NCBI GenBank assembly: GCA_942159475.1
Contig: OW804098.1
Location: 9,402,406 to 9,466,405 of the forward strand
From: Sthenelais limicola
Taxonomy: Eukaryota; Annelida; Polychaeta; Phyllodocida; Sigalionidae
Direction of reading: 5' to 3'
DNA length: 64,000 bases
The notes beneath the pieces were generated by a model. The model was given only the letters and a program-made list of their open reading frames with translations. It was not told the DNA's origin and did no database searches. Each line of letters opens with the position of its first letter. The first letter of the stretch is position 1. Shown here piece after piece: positions 45,366 through 56,098 of the stretch. The translations under genes and the position numbers were made by a program.

Positions 45366-45600
45366 GGGTCAGATCTTCAGAAAATGTACAATTCACCTTC
45401 ACCAATCCTCTCAAATAACCCACATTTAAGACAAAAATCAGGTTCAAAATACAGTTCAACATAACCAGACAGATTTATTGAATGAATACAATACAGAATA
45501 CACTCAGATATACTTAGTATTTATCATTTCCCACTCTAATTTAGCAGAATTTGAGAGATGTGTAGAAATGTAGATTGTGCATTTTTTGAAAATCTGACCC
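45366..45600 (-). mobile_element. MITE-B copy, subtype 3, between 29-bp direct repeats
   Basis: The interior has GATTTATTGAATGAATACAA and TACTTAGTATTTATC, unlike the other subtypes except 56697. 45337-45365 and 45601-45629 are the same 29 bp with two differences and abut the element exactly. Confidence 0.9.
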
Positions 45601-45889
45601 ATACGCCAAGTACACCCTCTTCATTACACCCAGTTGTTATTTTAATCCCGGGAGGCGGCGGCACTCCTGACACCACTTCACCCGGTTCAACCTTGGGTGG
45701 CAAGTGAAGAAAATCCCCAGAAAATTAAACGTCCTTTTTTCATTAACCTGCAAATTAAATGCCAATCAACTGACACAATTTGGAAGCGCAGGAAATTTGT
45801 TACAGTATTCTACTAATTGGTTTTTGTTTCCCTCTGATCGGTTTTTCGACAAACAATATAAAATGTTGATGATGGGTAAGGAAGGCACA

Positions 45890-46049
45890 GAATTGTCAGA
45901 TAGGGAAAGCGAGAAGATGATAGAGAGAAGAGGGGGGAGAGCAAAAAGACAGGAGGGAGAGTATGGGGGAGAGGACAGGGCGAGGGGAGGGGAAAGATAT
46001 GAAGGGAGAGTATGGCAGGAGTGGAGGGACAGGGGGAGGGTGAAGAAGA
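45890..46049. repeat. GA-rich low-complexity tract
   Basis: GGGGAGAGGACAGGGCGAG-type sequence; open frames on both strands are composition artefacts. Confidence 0.75.
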
Positions 46050-46272
46050 GGGTGGGAGAATAGGAGAAGGGAGGGGGAGCATGAGGACGAGGGGAGGGAG
46101 AGGGGGGGAATCAGAGATGAGGTAGGGAAACAGAAAACATGAAATCCCGTCCTCCCCCCCCCCCATCCCAGCCATTACCAGCATGATTCTGATCCCAACT
46201 GCTGATATCAGAATCAATAGATTCTTCATACTGATATCAAGGATGGGAGGAGCCAAGATGCTGTCAATGATT
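46050..46272 (+). repeat. Dispersed repeat Q, copy 2
   Basis: AAACAGAAAACATGAAATCC, CAGCCATTACCAGCATGATT, GCTGATATCAGAATCAA and GATGCTGTCAATGATT as at 22555-22842. A MITE-A sits directly after it. Confidence 0.8.
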
Positions 46273-46275
46273 ATT

Positions 46276-46685
46276 TGTGATGTGTTTCAGGAAAATGAGT
46301 CACAAGTCGCAAAATTGATATTTCTCGAAGTATTTTTTTCACAAGATCACATTATTGGAATGTTCTGATTTTTGGAGGGTTTATCACTTATAGCTACATC
46401 AATCGATGTATCAAATTCCAGCACAATATATGTACTATATCCTTTCGTTTTAAAGGTCCTCATATGGACTACATTTAGTTACTTTACTGTTTATTGACCC
46501 CCAGAAATATTGGAAACTTTTTTTTTTTTTTACAAAAATATCAAACTTAAAATCTAGAAATACCCATAAGATTATTAGACTGTTTACTATCCTTGGAATC
46601 GGCTTGATCCCATCTTTTCAAATATGGGGATATCTCAAAATCTATTTTTTGCGACTTATGACTCATTTTCCTGAAACACATCACA
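46276..46685 (+). mobile_element. MITE-A copy
   Basis: 410 bp, forward, ATTT on both flanks. Inserted at the edge of repeat Q. Confidence 0.93.
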
Positions 46686-47489
46686 TTTATGAACTGACCT
46701 TGATATAAACACATATATAGGGGTAGAAAAGCATGCCCTTTCTGAATTTCATGTTTTGGGCAATTTATTTCGAGTAGAAATAGCAATTTTTATAAATTTG
46801 CGGGAACGTAAATTTACCGCAATGTTTATGCAAGTGTGTCAGAAATTCAGGTGGTAACAGGCAGAGTTGGGTTTTCCTTATAAGGGGGAAACGCAGACGC
46901 GCAAAGAACAGGCGGCAAGAACTGGAACCTATATAAGGTTTCCCAGTACAAGCGCCTTCGGCGCTCGTACCGCCTTTTGGGGGGGTGAAACCTTAACAAA
47001 AGTATGAGAGACAGATAAGAGGAGGAGGGAAAAGAGGGAGAGTGAAGGGGAACATGTCATGGCGGCAGTGAGCACATTGATGACATAGATGGGTTGGAAA
47101 AGAATGGAACAAGAAGTATTATAAAATGTTCAGTTTTGACCGACATTATCAAGAGTGCAGTGTTTAGTAAGGATTTCTTACACAACAGCCCCTGGAAATA
47201 TAAGGGAGGCTGAGCGGACAGCACGCATCCCTTTAAAAATGCACTATCAGCTATGCACGCACAAATCTGCGCAATTTTTCCTTTTGCCTCATACACCTAG
47301 TATATGATGAACCCAAACATGTGCCTGTTAGCATGGTCATATATTGGAAATGAGGGCCATCAGATGACCTTTTCTGGAATTCCGCACCACTCTGTTGTTG
47401 CTTATGTATATTTCCAAACTTTAAAACTTCAAACAAGTTATTTATAAGTGCAGCCCGACTATGTGTTATGGGAGGGAAGGGAAAGGGCG
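46686..47489. other. Spacer containing a small foldback
   Basis: Foldback at 46935-46994: AAGGTTTC..CC / GG..GAAACCTT outer arms around GTAC, AGCGCC TTC GGCGCT, GTAC. The core AAGCGCCTTCGGC recurs near 50335. Short open frames at 47057-47436 have no motif. Confidence 0.45.
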
Positions 47490-47814
47490 ATCAAAATGTG
47501 TTCCAATTTTTGGCGGGTTAATCACTTATAGCTATATCAATTGATGTATCAAATTTCAGCACAATCTATGTAATATATCCTTTCGTTTTGAAGGTCCTCA
47601 TATGGACTACATTTAGTTACCTTATACTGTTTATTGACCCCAAGAAATATTGGAAACTTTTATTTCAAAAACGAAAATATCAAACTTAAAATCTAAAAAT
47701 ACTTATTAGATTATTAGACTGTTTACTATTATTGGAATCGGCTTGATCTCATCTTTTCAAATCTCAAAATCAATTTTTTGCGACTTATGACTCATTTTCC
47801 TGAAACACATCACA
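47490..47814 (+). mobile_element. MITE-A copy, left-truncated
   Basis: Starts at GTGTTCCAATTTTTGGCGGG and runs to CACATCACA. The first ~90 bp are missing. Confidence 0.88.
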
Positions 47815-48036
47815 TATATATGTATATGTGACCAGGTATTCCCCCATACCCTGTCTGTCTTGAATGGGCAATAACAGGGCACTGGTTCAGTGGTATGCAG
47901 AGCAAAAATCGATGCGGAATTTATTATTTCTAATCAGTTTTTCTTCATTTGAATCGTTTCCCCAGGAGATATGATACCTTTAGAGTGTTTATCTCAATGA
48001 TAGTCACTATACTTCAGGATCTTTCACAGCTGATAA

Positions 48037-48448
48037 TAGGGAGATTTAGCAAGCACAACGCAACAGCACAACGCTAACGCAAACGCTAGTTTCCCACGAT
48101 AGGGTAGGCCGTACATAATGGCAGGTATACATCAGCTTTAGTGGTGGAAAGGTGTTTTCAGAGGGCAAAAAAACACATGTATTTTATGAAGGTGAATAGT
48201 GTGTTACACCTGAATACAAAGAAAAACACCTATGCTCATTTGTACATAAAAATGAAATAACGATTGATCATGATTTTAGCATGAAATAGACATACGTTGG
48301 GAACGTATTGACCCGCCTCTTAGCGTTATTGACGTCCGTATCTCAGGTAGGCACACTAAGGATAGCACACCTAGTCATGACGTAGTGCCCATAAAACATA
48401 CGTTAGCGTTAGTGTTAGCGTTAGCGTTATGGTTGCTAAATCTCCCTA
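48037..48448. mobile_element. Foldback D, GTTAGC-rich ends
   Basis: Outer TIRs TAGGGAGATTTAGCAA / TTGCTAAATCTCCCTA. Next to them are short tandem runs of AACGCTAACG on the left and GTTAGCGTTAGTGTTAGC on the right. Duplication is AAT or TA depending on how the ends are drawn. 412 bp, no open frame. Confidence 0.75.
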
Positions 48449-48584
48449 ATGCATCTTTAACCTAAACCTAATCACGAGTTGCTGCGTGACAATTGACTGC
48501 ACAAGGATAGGAAAGTTTAGGAGCGTTTTGCAGGGTTAGTTTATTAAGATTAATTTCGTTTTAATTTGACTGAAATACAGTCCA

Positions 48585-48965
48585 TCCACCCCCTGTCTCT
48601 ACCCCTCCTACCTACAATATCCATTTGATTTAGTGTTAAATACCGTAGCCTGCACACCACCAATGCGGCTATGGCCTGTGAGCGCAGCTGGCGAAGCAAG
48701 CGTGTCCAGAAAATTACCGCTGCAAGACATTTATTTGTGGGAAGTGAATTTGTTATATTTCACCAGATCTGAACGCTTTTAGATTGTTTTTATATTTAAA
48801 AACAAAGGATTGCCATCCCCCTCTCCCTCCCTATCCCTCCTACCTACAATATCCATTTGATTTAGTGTTAAATACTGTAGCCTACTCATCAACAATGTGA
48901 TGAGTAGGCTCCACCGCCCGCCTACATGTTGTCAACAAGCCTGTATGGTGGAGTGTATGGTGCCA
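48585..48965 (+). repeat. Dispersed repeat F, copy with internal duplication
   Basis: The block CTCCTACCTACAATATCC, ATTTGATTTAGTGTTAAATA occurs twice (48605 and 48838), once on either side of CAGAAAATTACCGC...ATTTAAAAACAAAGG. Between the duplicated parts lie GTAGCC..GGCTAT-type inverted motifs. Confidence 0.75.
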
Positions 48966-49379
48966 TGTGCGAATGTAGGCTAAACATGGCCTGCACTTAC
49001 AACCAAGGGTAGGGCTTATAAGTGCTGATTCTGATGTTTGTGTATGATGAATGTATGTATTCCTCCAATAAAAAATGTAGCATCCGATTATAGGTTATGC
49101 CGTACATAGTGTTTAAGTGTGATAACAGGTCGATATATATGGCGAGTGCAGTCAACCATAACAAAATAAGAAAACAACTACAGGGGAAGGTATAAGGTTT
49201 GTGGAAGAGCCGCAGGGCGGGCCGCAGGGAACAGGATGGAAGAGCCGCTTAGTTACATCAATTGACACCAGCGGCGCTGTTCACTGACTTGAGTCATGAA
49301 CAGCGTAGGTCTAAAATCAATACAATTCAAGGCGGTACACTTTCTGGATGACTAATGACATATAGGCAAAAGCGCATGA
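48966..49379. other. Unassigned spacer
   Basis: Moderate GC with a few CpGs (49205-49290). No gene recognised. Confidence 0.4.
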
Positions 49380-49491
49380 GGGACGATCTGTCGTCCCATA
49401 TTTCCTGCGGGCGTAGTGATTGCAGTGAATGAGTGGAGCGAATGAATGGAATCACGTAGCCCAAGGGAAATATGGGACGACAGATCGTCCC
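49380..49491. mobile_element. Foldback K with perfect 26-bp arms
   Basis: 49380-49405 is the exact inverse of 49466-49491 (GGGACGATCTGTCG plus TCCCATATTTCC). Next inside, GCGGGC..TAGTGATT pairs imperfectly with AATCACGTAGCCC. Loop GCAGTGAATGAGTGGAGCGA. Confidence 0.75.
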
Positions 49492-50522
49492 GAAAGCACT
49501 TTTGCATTTATTATCACCTTAAGGATACGTTTTCTGACATTTTAGCTGGAAAATGGTTGGAATTAGAGGGAAATCGATGGCAAAACGTCCACTTACACTG
49601 CCCCTCCCACCTGAACTTGTTTATAGTTCCGGGTCTTTGCTATCGGTACATATCAATGCGCGCTAGACCTACCGGGTTTTGAGAAGGCCTACAAAATGTA
49701 GTTCTATTTTGAATCGTTATTTCTCTTAATTTTTGGTTAATTACGATTATCAAGACATGAATACGATTTAAAATACTTAATAAGATGAATGTTGTTCAGT
49801 TTGATATTCAAATTCCAGTACTTTTCGTATTTAAACTTGCCGAGTGACACTGTTTTTCTCCGACCCAAGTGTCTGTCAGCAACGATCACAGTCAGTTGCA
49901 CATGCAGAGCCATGACATAGGCACCTCGAATCAATTCCACAGCATTTAAATCGTTGATATTCTTTAGCAAAATCGCATTTTTACATATGATTCTTCGATT
50001 AAACTTTTCATTTGAAGTTCCTAGGTTCATTATATTGAGAGAAAATCAGGAAAACGATCAACGTCTCCCAGTGACAGCTTTAATACCGTAACTAAGGGAG
50101 GCGTAGGGCCTACTGTCAGACAGACTGTCATAGGCGCTTCAAATCAATTTCAGTCCTTTTCTCACCTTTACATCTTATTAAAACAAAGCTATGCCTTGAC
50201 AACTTCGAAAAACATGAAAGGATTTTAGTTTATTTCATTTGATTGATATTTTACTGCTAGATCTATTCCTGTGCTGACACTCAGCCACACCGATTGGTCT
50301 ACCGATAATTTTGTTGACAGTTGCCTGCTCTCACAAGCGCCTTCGGCAGTGGTTAGTTTCTGCCTACATCTATGATCGATTATTACATGAGCTAAATAGA
50401 GAAAATAAGTTACTCGTTTATTTTCCTTTATCTATGATCGATTTATATTATGTATATTTTTTGTGCAGAAGGAATTATTTAAATAGAAATATTAAAAAAA
50501 CGATTGGCACTATTTTGTTCAT
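49492..50522. other. Unassigned spacer
   Basis: A minus-strand 97-codon open frame (49737-50030, starting MNLGTSNEKFNRR) has no recognised motif and no supporting context. The rest is AT-rich. Confidence 0.35.
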
Positions 50523-50594
50523 TAGGTGCGGGTAATACGGCGCAAATCAAAGGGAGCGGGTAATACGGCCACCGTATTACCCGCTCCCTTTGAT
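50523..50594. repeat. Perfect 23-bp hairpin with a 3-nt loop
   Basis: 50546-50568 pairs exactly with 50572-50594 (ATCAAAGGGAGCGGGTAA, then TACGG); loop CCA. GCGGGTAATACGGC also occurs once more at 50528, just upstream. Confidence 0.85.
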
Positions 50595-50727
50595 ATGATG
50601 ACCAGTGCTTAAGCCAATGGGAGTATCATACCAACCTCTAGAAAGGTATAATAAAATGACTATCTGTCTCGCATCTCTGCTGTTGGCAGCTCTTCCGACA
50701 GGACCTTCTACTTCTAATTTACTGTCT

Positions 50728-50942
50728 AAAGGTTGGTCTCCACTGGCTGCGGTAAACTCTGCGGTAAGCCTTGCGATGGTGCTGTGTTGGTGAGGAGTGG
50801 CGAGGTCATGCCTACATCGTTCACTGACCATGTAGGCCATTCCTAGGCCATTCCCTAGCCATTCCTCTCCACCTACAGAACCAGCACAAACCATCGCAAG
50901 GCTTACCGCAGAGCGTACAGCAGTCTGTGGAGACCATACTTT
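50728..50942. mobile_element. Foldback G (TCCACTGGCTGC type)
   Basis: Long arms: TAAAGGTTGGTCTCCAC, TGGCTGCGGTAAACTCTGCG and GTAAGCCTTGCGATGGTGCT pair with their inverses at 50880-50942. The loop has GGCCATTCCTA repeats. Confidence 0.75.
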
Positions 50943-51080
50943 ATACATAACATGAACATATTATGTGGGTATAGGTACAAAATACAGCAAAATAAAACAT
51001 AACATATAAACATTGAGTGACCACTAAAATAGTAGCCTTGCAGTCATCATTTGCTATTTTTGTGGAATATTTATATTTAT

Positions 51081-51218
51081 GGGTCAGATCATCAGAAAAT
51101 GGACAATCAGCAGTTCTACACATTTAGTAAATTCTGCCAAAGTAGGATGGAAAATGATAAATACTCGGTATATTTGGGTACATTTGGTAATGTGTTGCTA
51201 CCTGTTTAGTTATGTTAA
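51081..51218 (+). mobile_element. MITE-B left part, split by a TTAA-flanked insertion
   Basis: GGGTCAGATCATCAG to GTTATGTTAA. It resumes at 52431 as TTAAACTGTATTATGAACCT. Confidence 0.8.
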
Positions 51219-52430
51219 AGTGACACTTCTCACTGCTGAGGGCTAGGTTATCGAGTAACAGAACTTCTACTTCATTTTCTAGTATTTGGTTCACCTTACC
51301 CTACCTAACTAACTCCTGCGGATATCAAAACTCTAACATCCATGTCAGATATTTGGTAAAATAGTGAGTAAAATCGTTTTTGCACTCCATACAGAGATTC
51401 AAACTGGCAGTTGAGTTTGGCATCTGGAGTTACATAATGTCAGGCTCGACCAATCGGGCCACATCCGCCTTTTACCTGCAAAAGCGCAGCTTCTTCTAAA
51501 AAATCTCACCAGGCCCTCCATACCTCCAAAAGAACGGAACTAGGATAAGGGGCGCACAGAAAACACTTTAGTTCGAAATTTCTCCCGGGTTCGTCCAAAA
51601 CCGCCCACACATTCTTTCTAGTTAGCCCTACCTATACCGAACACGCCAGTCGGAATGTCTATACGATGCCGTACAAAAAACCAAAAAATTTACGACGAAC
51701 GACCCGTCCCAAGCTTCTCAACTGGCCACCATTGCCTTGGCCCGTAACGATACATAAGGATTTCCATAGGGAGTAGTCTCCTCTGCGCGTGCGCGATGCT
51801 CTTGTTCGGGGTTCACTTCCGCCAAAACAGTCACACTTGTCAATGGCGTCAAAACAAACGTAAAGAATCTAGGATTATCACATTAAAAAAGGTAACAAAA
51901 TCTATAATCTAATTATCTGCGCCATCTTATGGTGATATACCATGATGGCGGCAGACATGACCAGGCAAAACACTTGACCACCCCTTTTTTCAATGGATTA
52001 ATCAACGTATAGTCACCGCGGGTCCCGGGTGGTGTAGGCGGCGGACGGTGGGCACATATCAATGCTGTCAGTCAACAATTTATAAGGTTAACTCTAAGCA
52101 ACTAATTTATCACAGGAAACAAATGTTCTCAACGATTCTGGCGGCTAAACTTCACTGGACCAAATGTTGCCAATAGACTCCTGGGTTTATATTTATATTT
52201 CTGACCACTTGGAGCCTGTGGCAGCACTGTTTTGTTGCATCACCATATCCTGGCGGATTTGAAATGAATAGAGCCTACTGACCCAGTCATTACACATATT
52301 CACTAACCAATGAATGAAAACGCAATGCTGGTACTCAAAACTTCAGATATTGCTATACCTATCATATATGATTACACTGACAAAGTTTCACGAGATTTCA
52401 TGACTACTCATTTTAACTATCTTATCCACT
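51219..52430. mobile_element. 1.2-kb insertion flanked by TTAA
   Basis: TTAA (51215-51218 and 52431-52434) is duplicated where MITE-B subtype 2 normally has one TTAA. Inner ends are AGTGACAC and (inverted) AGTGGATA, so any terminal repeat is very short. TTAA duplication is known for piggyBac and Kolobok; the ends here do not clearly match either. 51500-51870 is unusually CpG-rich and contains TGTCAATGGCGTCAAAACA followed by ACGTAAAG, which looks like a start codon and splice donor. It is otherwise non-coding. Confidence 0.55.
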
Positions 52431-52530
52431 TTAAACTGTATTATGAACCTTATTTTTGTCTACAATCTTTGGATATTTGGGAGGATTGAGTCGATATAGA
52501 CCAATTGTACATTTTCAGGCGATGTAACCC
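52431..52530 (+). mobile_element. MITE-B right part of the split copy
   Basis: TTAAACTGTATTATGAACCT to CAGGCGATGTAACCC. Diverged right TIR. Confidence 0.75.
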
Positions 52531-52574
52531 TTACAAATATTCATTCGTTTCGTAAAAGTATAAGTAAACATGGA

Positions 52575-52708
52575 CTTGAATCAGGGTTAATTCAAATCTA
52601 AGAGGACCGGCTGTTAGGTGTTAAGGGAGCCGACCTCTCCTAATGATCCTATGGAGGGTTAAGTAACAGGAGGAGGCCGGGAGGAGGCCGCTTGTTTAAT
52701 CCCTGATA
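52575..52708. other. Possible small foldback
   Basis: TCAGGGTTAA (52581) and TTAATCCCTGA (52697) as ends, AGGAGGCCGGGAGGAGGCCG tandem inside. Confidence 0.35.
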
Positions 52709-52744
52709 CCTGACCCCCATCCAGGTGCAGAGATGTAAGCAACG

Positions 52745-52976
52745 GGGTCAGATTTTCAGAAAATGTACAATTTACCTTCACCAATCTTCTCAAATAACCC
52801 GAATTTCAGACGAAAATAAAGTTCAAAATACAGTTCAACCTAACCAAACAGATTACTAGAATCAATGCAACGCCACATATACTATATACATAGTATTGAC
52901 CAAATTAAAGCTTCATTTAGCAGAATTTACTAAAGGTGTACAGCTGCCAATTGTACATTTTCTGAAAATCTGACAC
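52745..52976 (-). mobile_element. MITE-B copy
   Basis: Reverse. Right TIR ends CTGACAC. Flanks GCAAC and AACT, no clean duplication. Confidence 0.88.
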
Positions 52977-53434
52977 AACTAACGAGCTGGTGAAACTGTC
53001 CTATCCGCACTATGAAATACTAGATGGTTGGAATGAGGTACTAAAAGCTGATGCACACATGGCCGATTTGGCTCCATATAGCCCCACGATTTGGGTCTCC
53101 TCATGAATCCTAAGATTTCATTTCAATCCATGCTTTATGTTATTTCAAAAACATAAACCAGGACTTGAAATGAAATCCTAAGATTCACCAGGAGACCCAA
53201 ATCGTGGGGCAACCCGGGGCCAAATCGGCCATGTGTGGATCAGCCTTTTAAGAGAAGAAAATTTCGTGGGAACCGAGAAAGTTTGGAAGGAAAGAATTAT
53301 GCACAGAACGATCGAATGTAATAGTTTTCTTTAAAAACAGATCAAATATAAGAAGTCTGCAAACTGTGAATATTGTGGACAGGAGGATACAATTTGTCAT
53401 TTGTGTGTGTATTGTGAAAATCCTAATGATATAT
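52977..53434 (+). pseudogene. LINE C-terminal fragment with zinc-ribbon-like motif
   Basis: The frame LVKLSYPHYEILDGWNEVL, interrupted by foldback E, continues REENFVGTEKVWKERIMH and CEYCGQEDTICHLCVYC. The C-x2-C...DTI-x-H-x4-C pattern is characteristic of the C-terminal cysteine motif of many LINE proteins. One stop precedes it (after NSFL). A MITE-B follows at 53435. Confidence 0.65.
53045..53248. mobile_element. Foldback family E copy in a LINE fragment
   Basis: TAA is duplicated on both sides (53042-53044, 53249-53251). Ends AAAGCTGATG / CATGTGTGGATCAGCC. Nearly the whole 204 bp folds on itself around CAATCCATGCTTTATG. Confidence 0.88.
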
Positions 53435-53669
53435 GGGTCAGATTTTCAGAAAATGTACAATTCAACTTGGCCAATCCTCTCAAATAAACCACATTTACGA
53501 CAAAAATAAGCTTCAAAATACAGTTTAACATAACAGAACTGATACTTTAAATCAATGTGATACCAAATATACTCAGATATACCCGGTATTCTTCATTTTT
53601 CAGTCTAACTTAGCAGAATTTCCTAAATATATACAGCTGCCAATTGTACAATTTCTGGAAATCTGACCC
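53435..53669 (-). mobile_element. MITE-B copy, subtype 2
   Basis: Reverse, ATAT on both flanks. Inserted in the LINE fragment. Confidence 0.92.
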
Positions 53670-54245
53670 ATATAGCAAAATCTAAGAGCATGGGTTGGAA
53701 CAGAGCCGGGGAACAGAGACCCTCCATTAAGGGTGATTAAGGCTCCCGGGTTCACAGGAGGAGCACATTACTGTCTATATTTAACGTGAATGACTTGAAT
53801 AATACGTGCAGCTTCACAGCCTTAACCCAGGCTGAATGTTTGTTACCTATATTCTCTTAAAACTTTCACCCCTCATCCTATTATTGTAGTTCTCTCCTAG
53901 TTCCTTCTCTTAGCTAGTCTCTTTCTATTTGTGTTGTTACATGCATAAAACAAGTCACAGTTTATCGAACCAAAAGGTAATAGCCACTGGTCCAGATTTA
54001 ACCGTTCAAACGGTTCAAACTGAGGCTCATTTCCTACCGATTATACACATGTCACTGTACTTGCAAGAATGGATTGTATATTGTCATATTATTTTGTATA
54101 TCGATTAATGAACGTTTCTAAAAATAAGAATAATACTAATATGATATGTGGCTCGGACGCCTGTCACTGAAGGAAAGGACAAAGTCAAAAGAAGGAATGG
54201 CCTAGAAACCTACAGCAGGAGGTTTTATTCACCATAAACATATAT
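53670..54245. other. Unassigned spacer
   Basis: The first ~100 bp may continue the LINE fragment (IAKSKSMGWNRAG). Nothing beyond that is recognisable. Confidence 0.35.
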
Positions 54246-54479
54246 GGGTCAGAATTTCAGAAAATGTACAATTCGCTTTCACCAATCCTCTCAATTAACC
54301 CACATTTAAGACAAAAATGAGCTTCAAAATGCAGTTTAACATAACAGAACTGATACTTTAAATCAATGTGATACCAAATATACTCAGATATACCCGGTAT
54401 TCTTCATTATTCAGTCTCATTTAGCAGAATTTCCTAAATGTGTAGAGCTGCCAATTGTACATTTTCTAAAATTCTGACC
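54246..54479 (-). mobile_element. MITE-B copy, subtype 2
   Basis: Reverse. GGGTCAGAATTTCAG to CTAAAATTCTGACC. Closely related to the copy at 53435. Confidence 0.9.
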
Positions 54480-54686
54480 AACATACATACAATAAAAGAA
54501 AAAATATTTTACGTGCAGCTCGGGGAAGTGGGCTTTAGAGAGTGGAAGGGAAGAGGTGGGCGTGGAACACATGGGACTATAACGTACGATGTAAACATCG
54601 GGAGGGCGTCATAATGGGGACCAGAAACCCTTAATCACCTTTATTCGAGGGTCGACAATATGAACGGTGATGGTTCATCTGCACTT

Positions 54687-54924
54687 GGGTCAGATTTTCA
54701 GAAAATGTACAATTGGCAGCTGTACACATTTAGTAAATATTTTAAAATTAGGCTGCAATTTGGTCAGCACTAGGTAAATTCGAGTATATTCCGCATTGCA
54801 TTGATTTTAGCAATCTGTTTGGTCAGGTTGAACTGTATTTTGAACTTTATTTTCGTCTGAAATTTGGGTTATTTGAGAGGACTCGGGAAGGGGAATTGTA
54901 CATTTTTTTGTTAAAATCTGACCC
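54687..54924 (+). mobile_element. MITE-B copy
   Basis: Forward, perfect ACTT duplication. Right arm interrupted by TTTTTTTGTT. Confidence 0.92.
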
Positions 54925-55709
54925 ACTTACTTAGTTATAGCGGTGAGAGCAGTGACAGAAATGTTTTTTTGGCATGTGCCAATCTATTAAACATTTTACC
55001 AAAGAGTTTAGATACTAATTAGTATTGAACCTCTTTGTTTTTGCTGATTAGGGTCAGACCCTATTTTCCGCCAGGTCCTGAATGTGCTGATGTTCAATTA
55101 CAGATTAACAAGAGCTGAATGTCTGTTAGAATATTACAATCAGACAATTCTATAATTTGATGAGATAATGAAATGAGATGAGGTGATATTTAAAGAAAAT
55201 GTTATCAACTGGATTATAACAGCAGCTAAAAGCTACATTATATCGGCAGAGAATTTTTCAAAAACAATGAAATTGTATTTAGAGCCTTTCTCAATGAGGT
55301 GAAAATTAATATGAGAATTGTAGAGTACAACAATGTCATCCAAGTTCACAAAAAAACCCTTATCTCTGGTTCAAATTTTTAAAAGAGTTTGGCTCTGAAG
55401 TCTAAGTGCAGAGGGACAGAACTGTTTATTGTTGCTATATTGTTCAGAAGTATTGTTCAGTGGAGAAGTACAAACATAGACTAGCATCAAGTCCCTCAGC
55501 CTATCTGAATGGGCACACAACTTGGGCTTTATTCCATGATTTGGCCGTGAGCGTACAATATAATCGATATACTTGCCGCTCACAAGGTGGACAATATAAA
55601 TTCCCTGTATTGTACAGTGACGTCACGACCATTCGAGACTTGGGGGACAACACAGTTTGATGAAATTAAAGCAAATAAAGTTGTTTTAAGTTAAGAATCA
55701 TGGAATAAA
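54925..55709. other. Unassigned spacer
   Basis: AT-rich. Open frames at 55371-55660 on both strands lack motifs. Confidence 0.4.
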
Positions 55710-55853
55710 AGCAAGAATAGCACAGTATCGCGTCTTCGGCGGCCTGTATTCTCCTCGTATGGCCGAAAAACAACTCGGCCTACGGCCTCGTAGTTTTCGG
55801 CCATACTCGGAGAATACAGCCCCCCTCATACGCGATACTATGCTGTTCTTGCT
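55710..55853. mobile_element. Foldback J
   Basis: AGCAAGAATAGCACAGTATC and CGCG pair with 55831-55853 (one difference). Inside, GTATTCTCC..GTATGGCCGAAAA pairs with TTTTCGGCCATAC..GGAGAATAC, and CGGCCTACGGCCTCG forms the tip. Confidence 0.8.
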
Positions 55854-55950
55854 ATATTACTCAAGCTTGGGCCCTCGCTGGGCTATTATTTGATTCCTCA
55901 GTCGAGGCTGTAGTGACTCTAACATGAGATTATATTTTTCATAGTTCTTT

Positions 55951-56006
55951 AAAAAAAAAAAAAGAATCAAAGACTTGCACAAGTCTAGTACAAACATTGT
56001 TTTGAA

Positions 56007-56037
<31 letters not shown>

Positions 56038-56098
56038 ATAAAATAAAAAAAATAATAATAATAATAAAAAATAAAAATTAAAAAAAAACAAAAAAAAC
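55951..56098. repeat. Homopolymer and simple-sequence runs
   Basis: A run (55951-55963), a C run of about 20 (56008-56027), then A-rich AAT repeats. Length in such runs is prone to assembly error. Confidence 0.85.

Noticed and set aside
49737..50030. 97-codon minus-strand frame as a host gene exon
   Set aside because: No motif, no GC or codon contrast, no clear splice context; length is within chance for AT-rich DNA with few stops.
51500..51870. CpG-rich block as a genuine host promoter and first exon
   Set aside because: It lies inside an insertion bounded by TTAA, with only a five-codon start plus possible donor. Kept as a question in the findings, not annotated as a gene.
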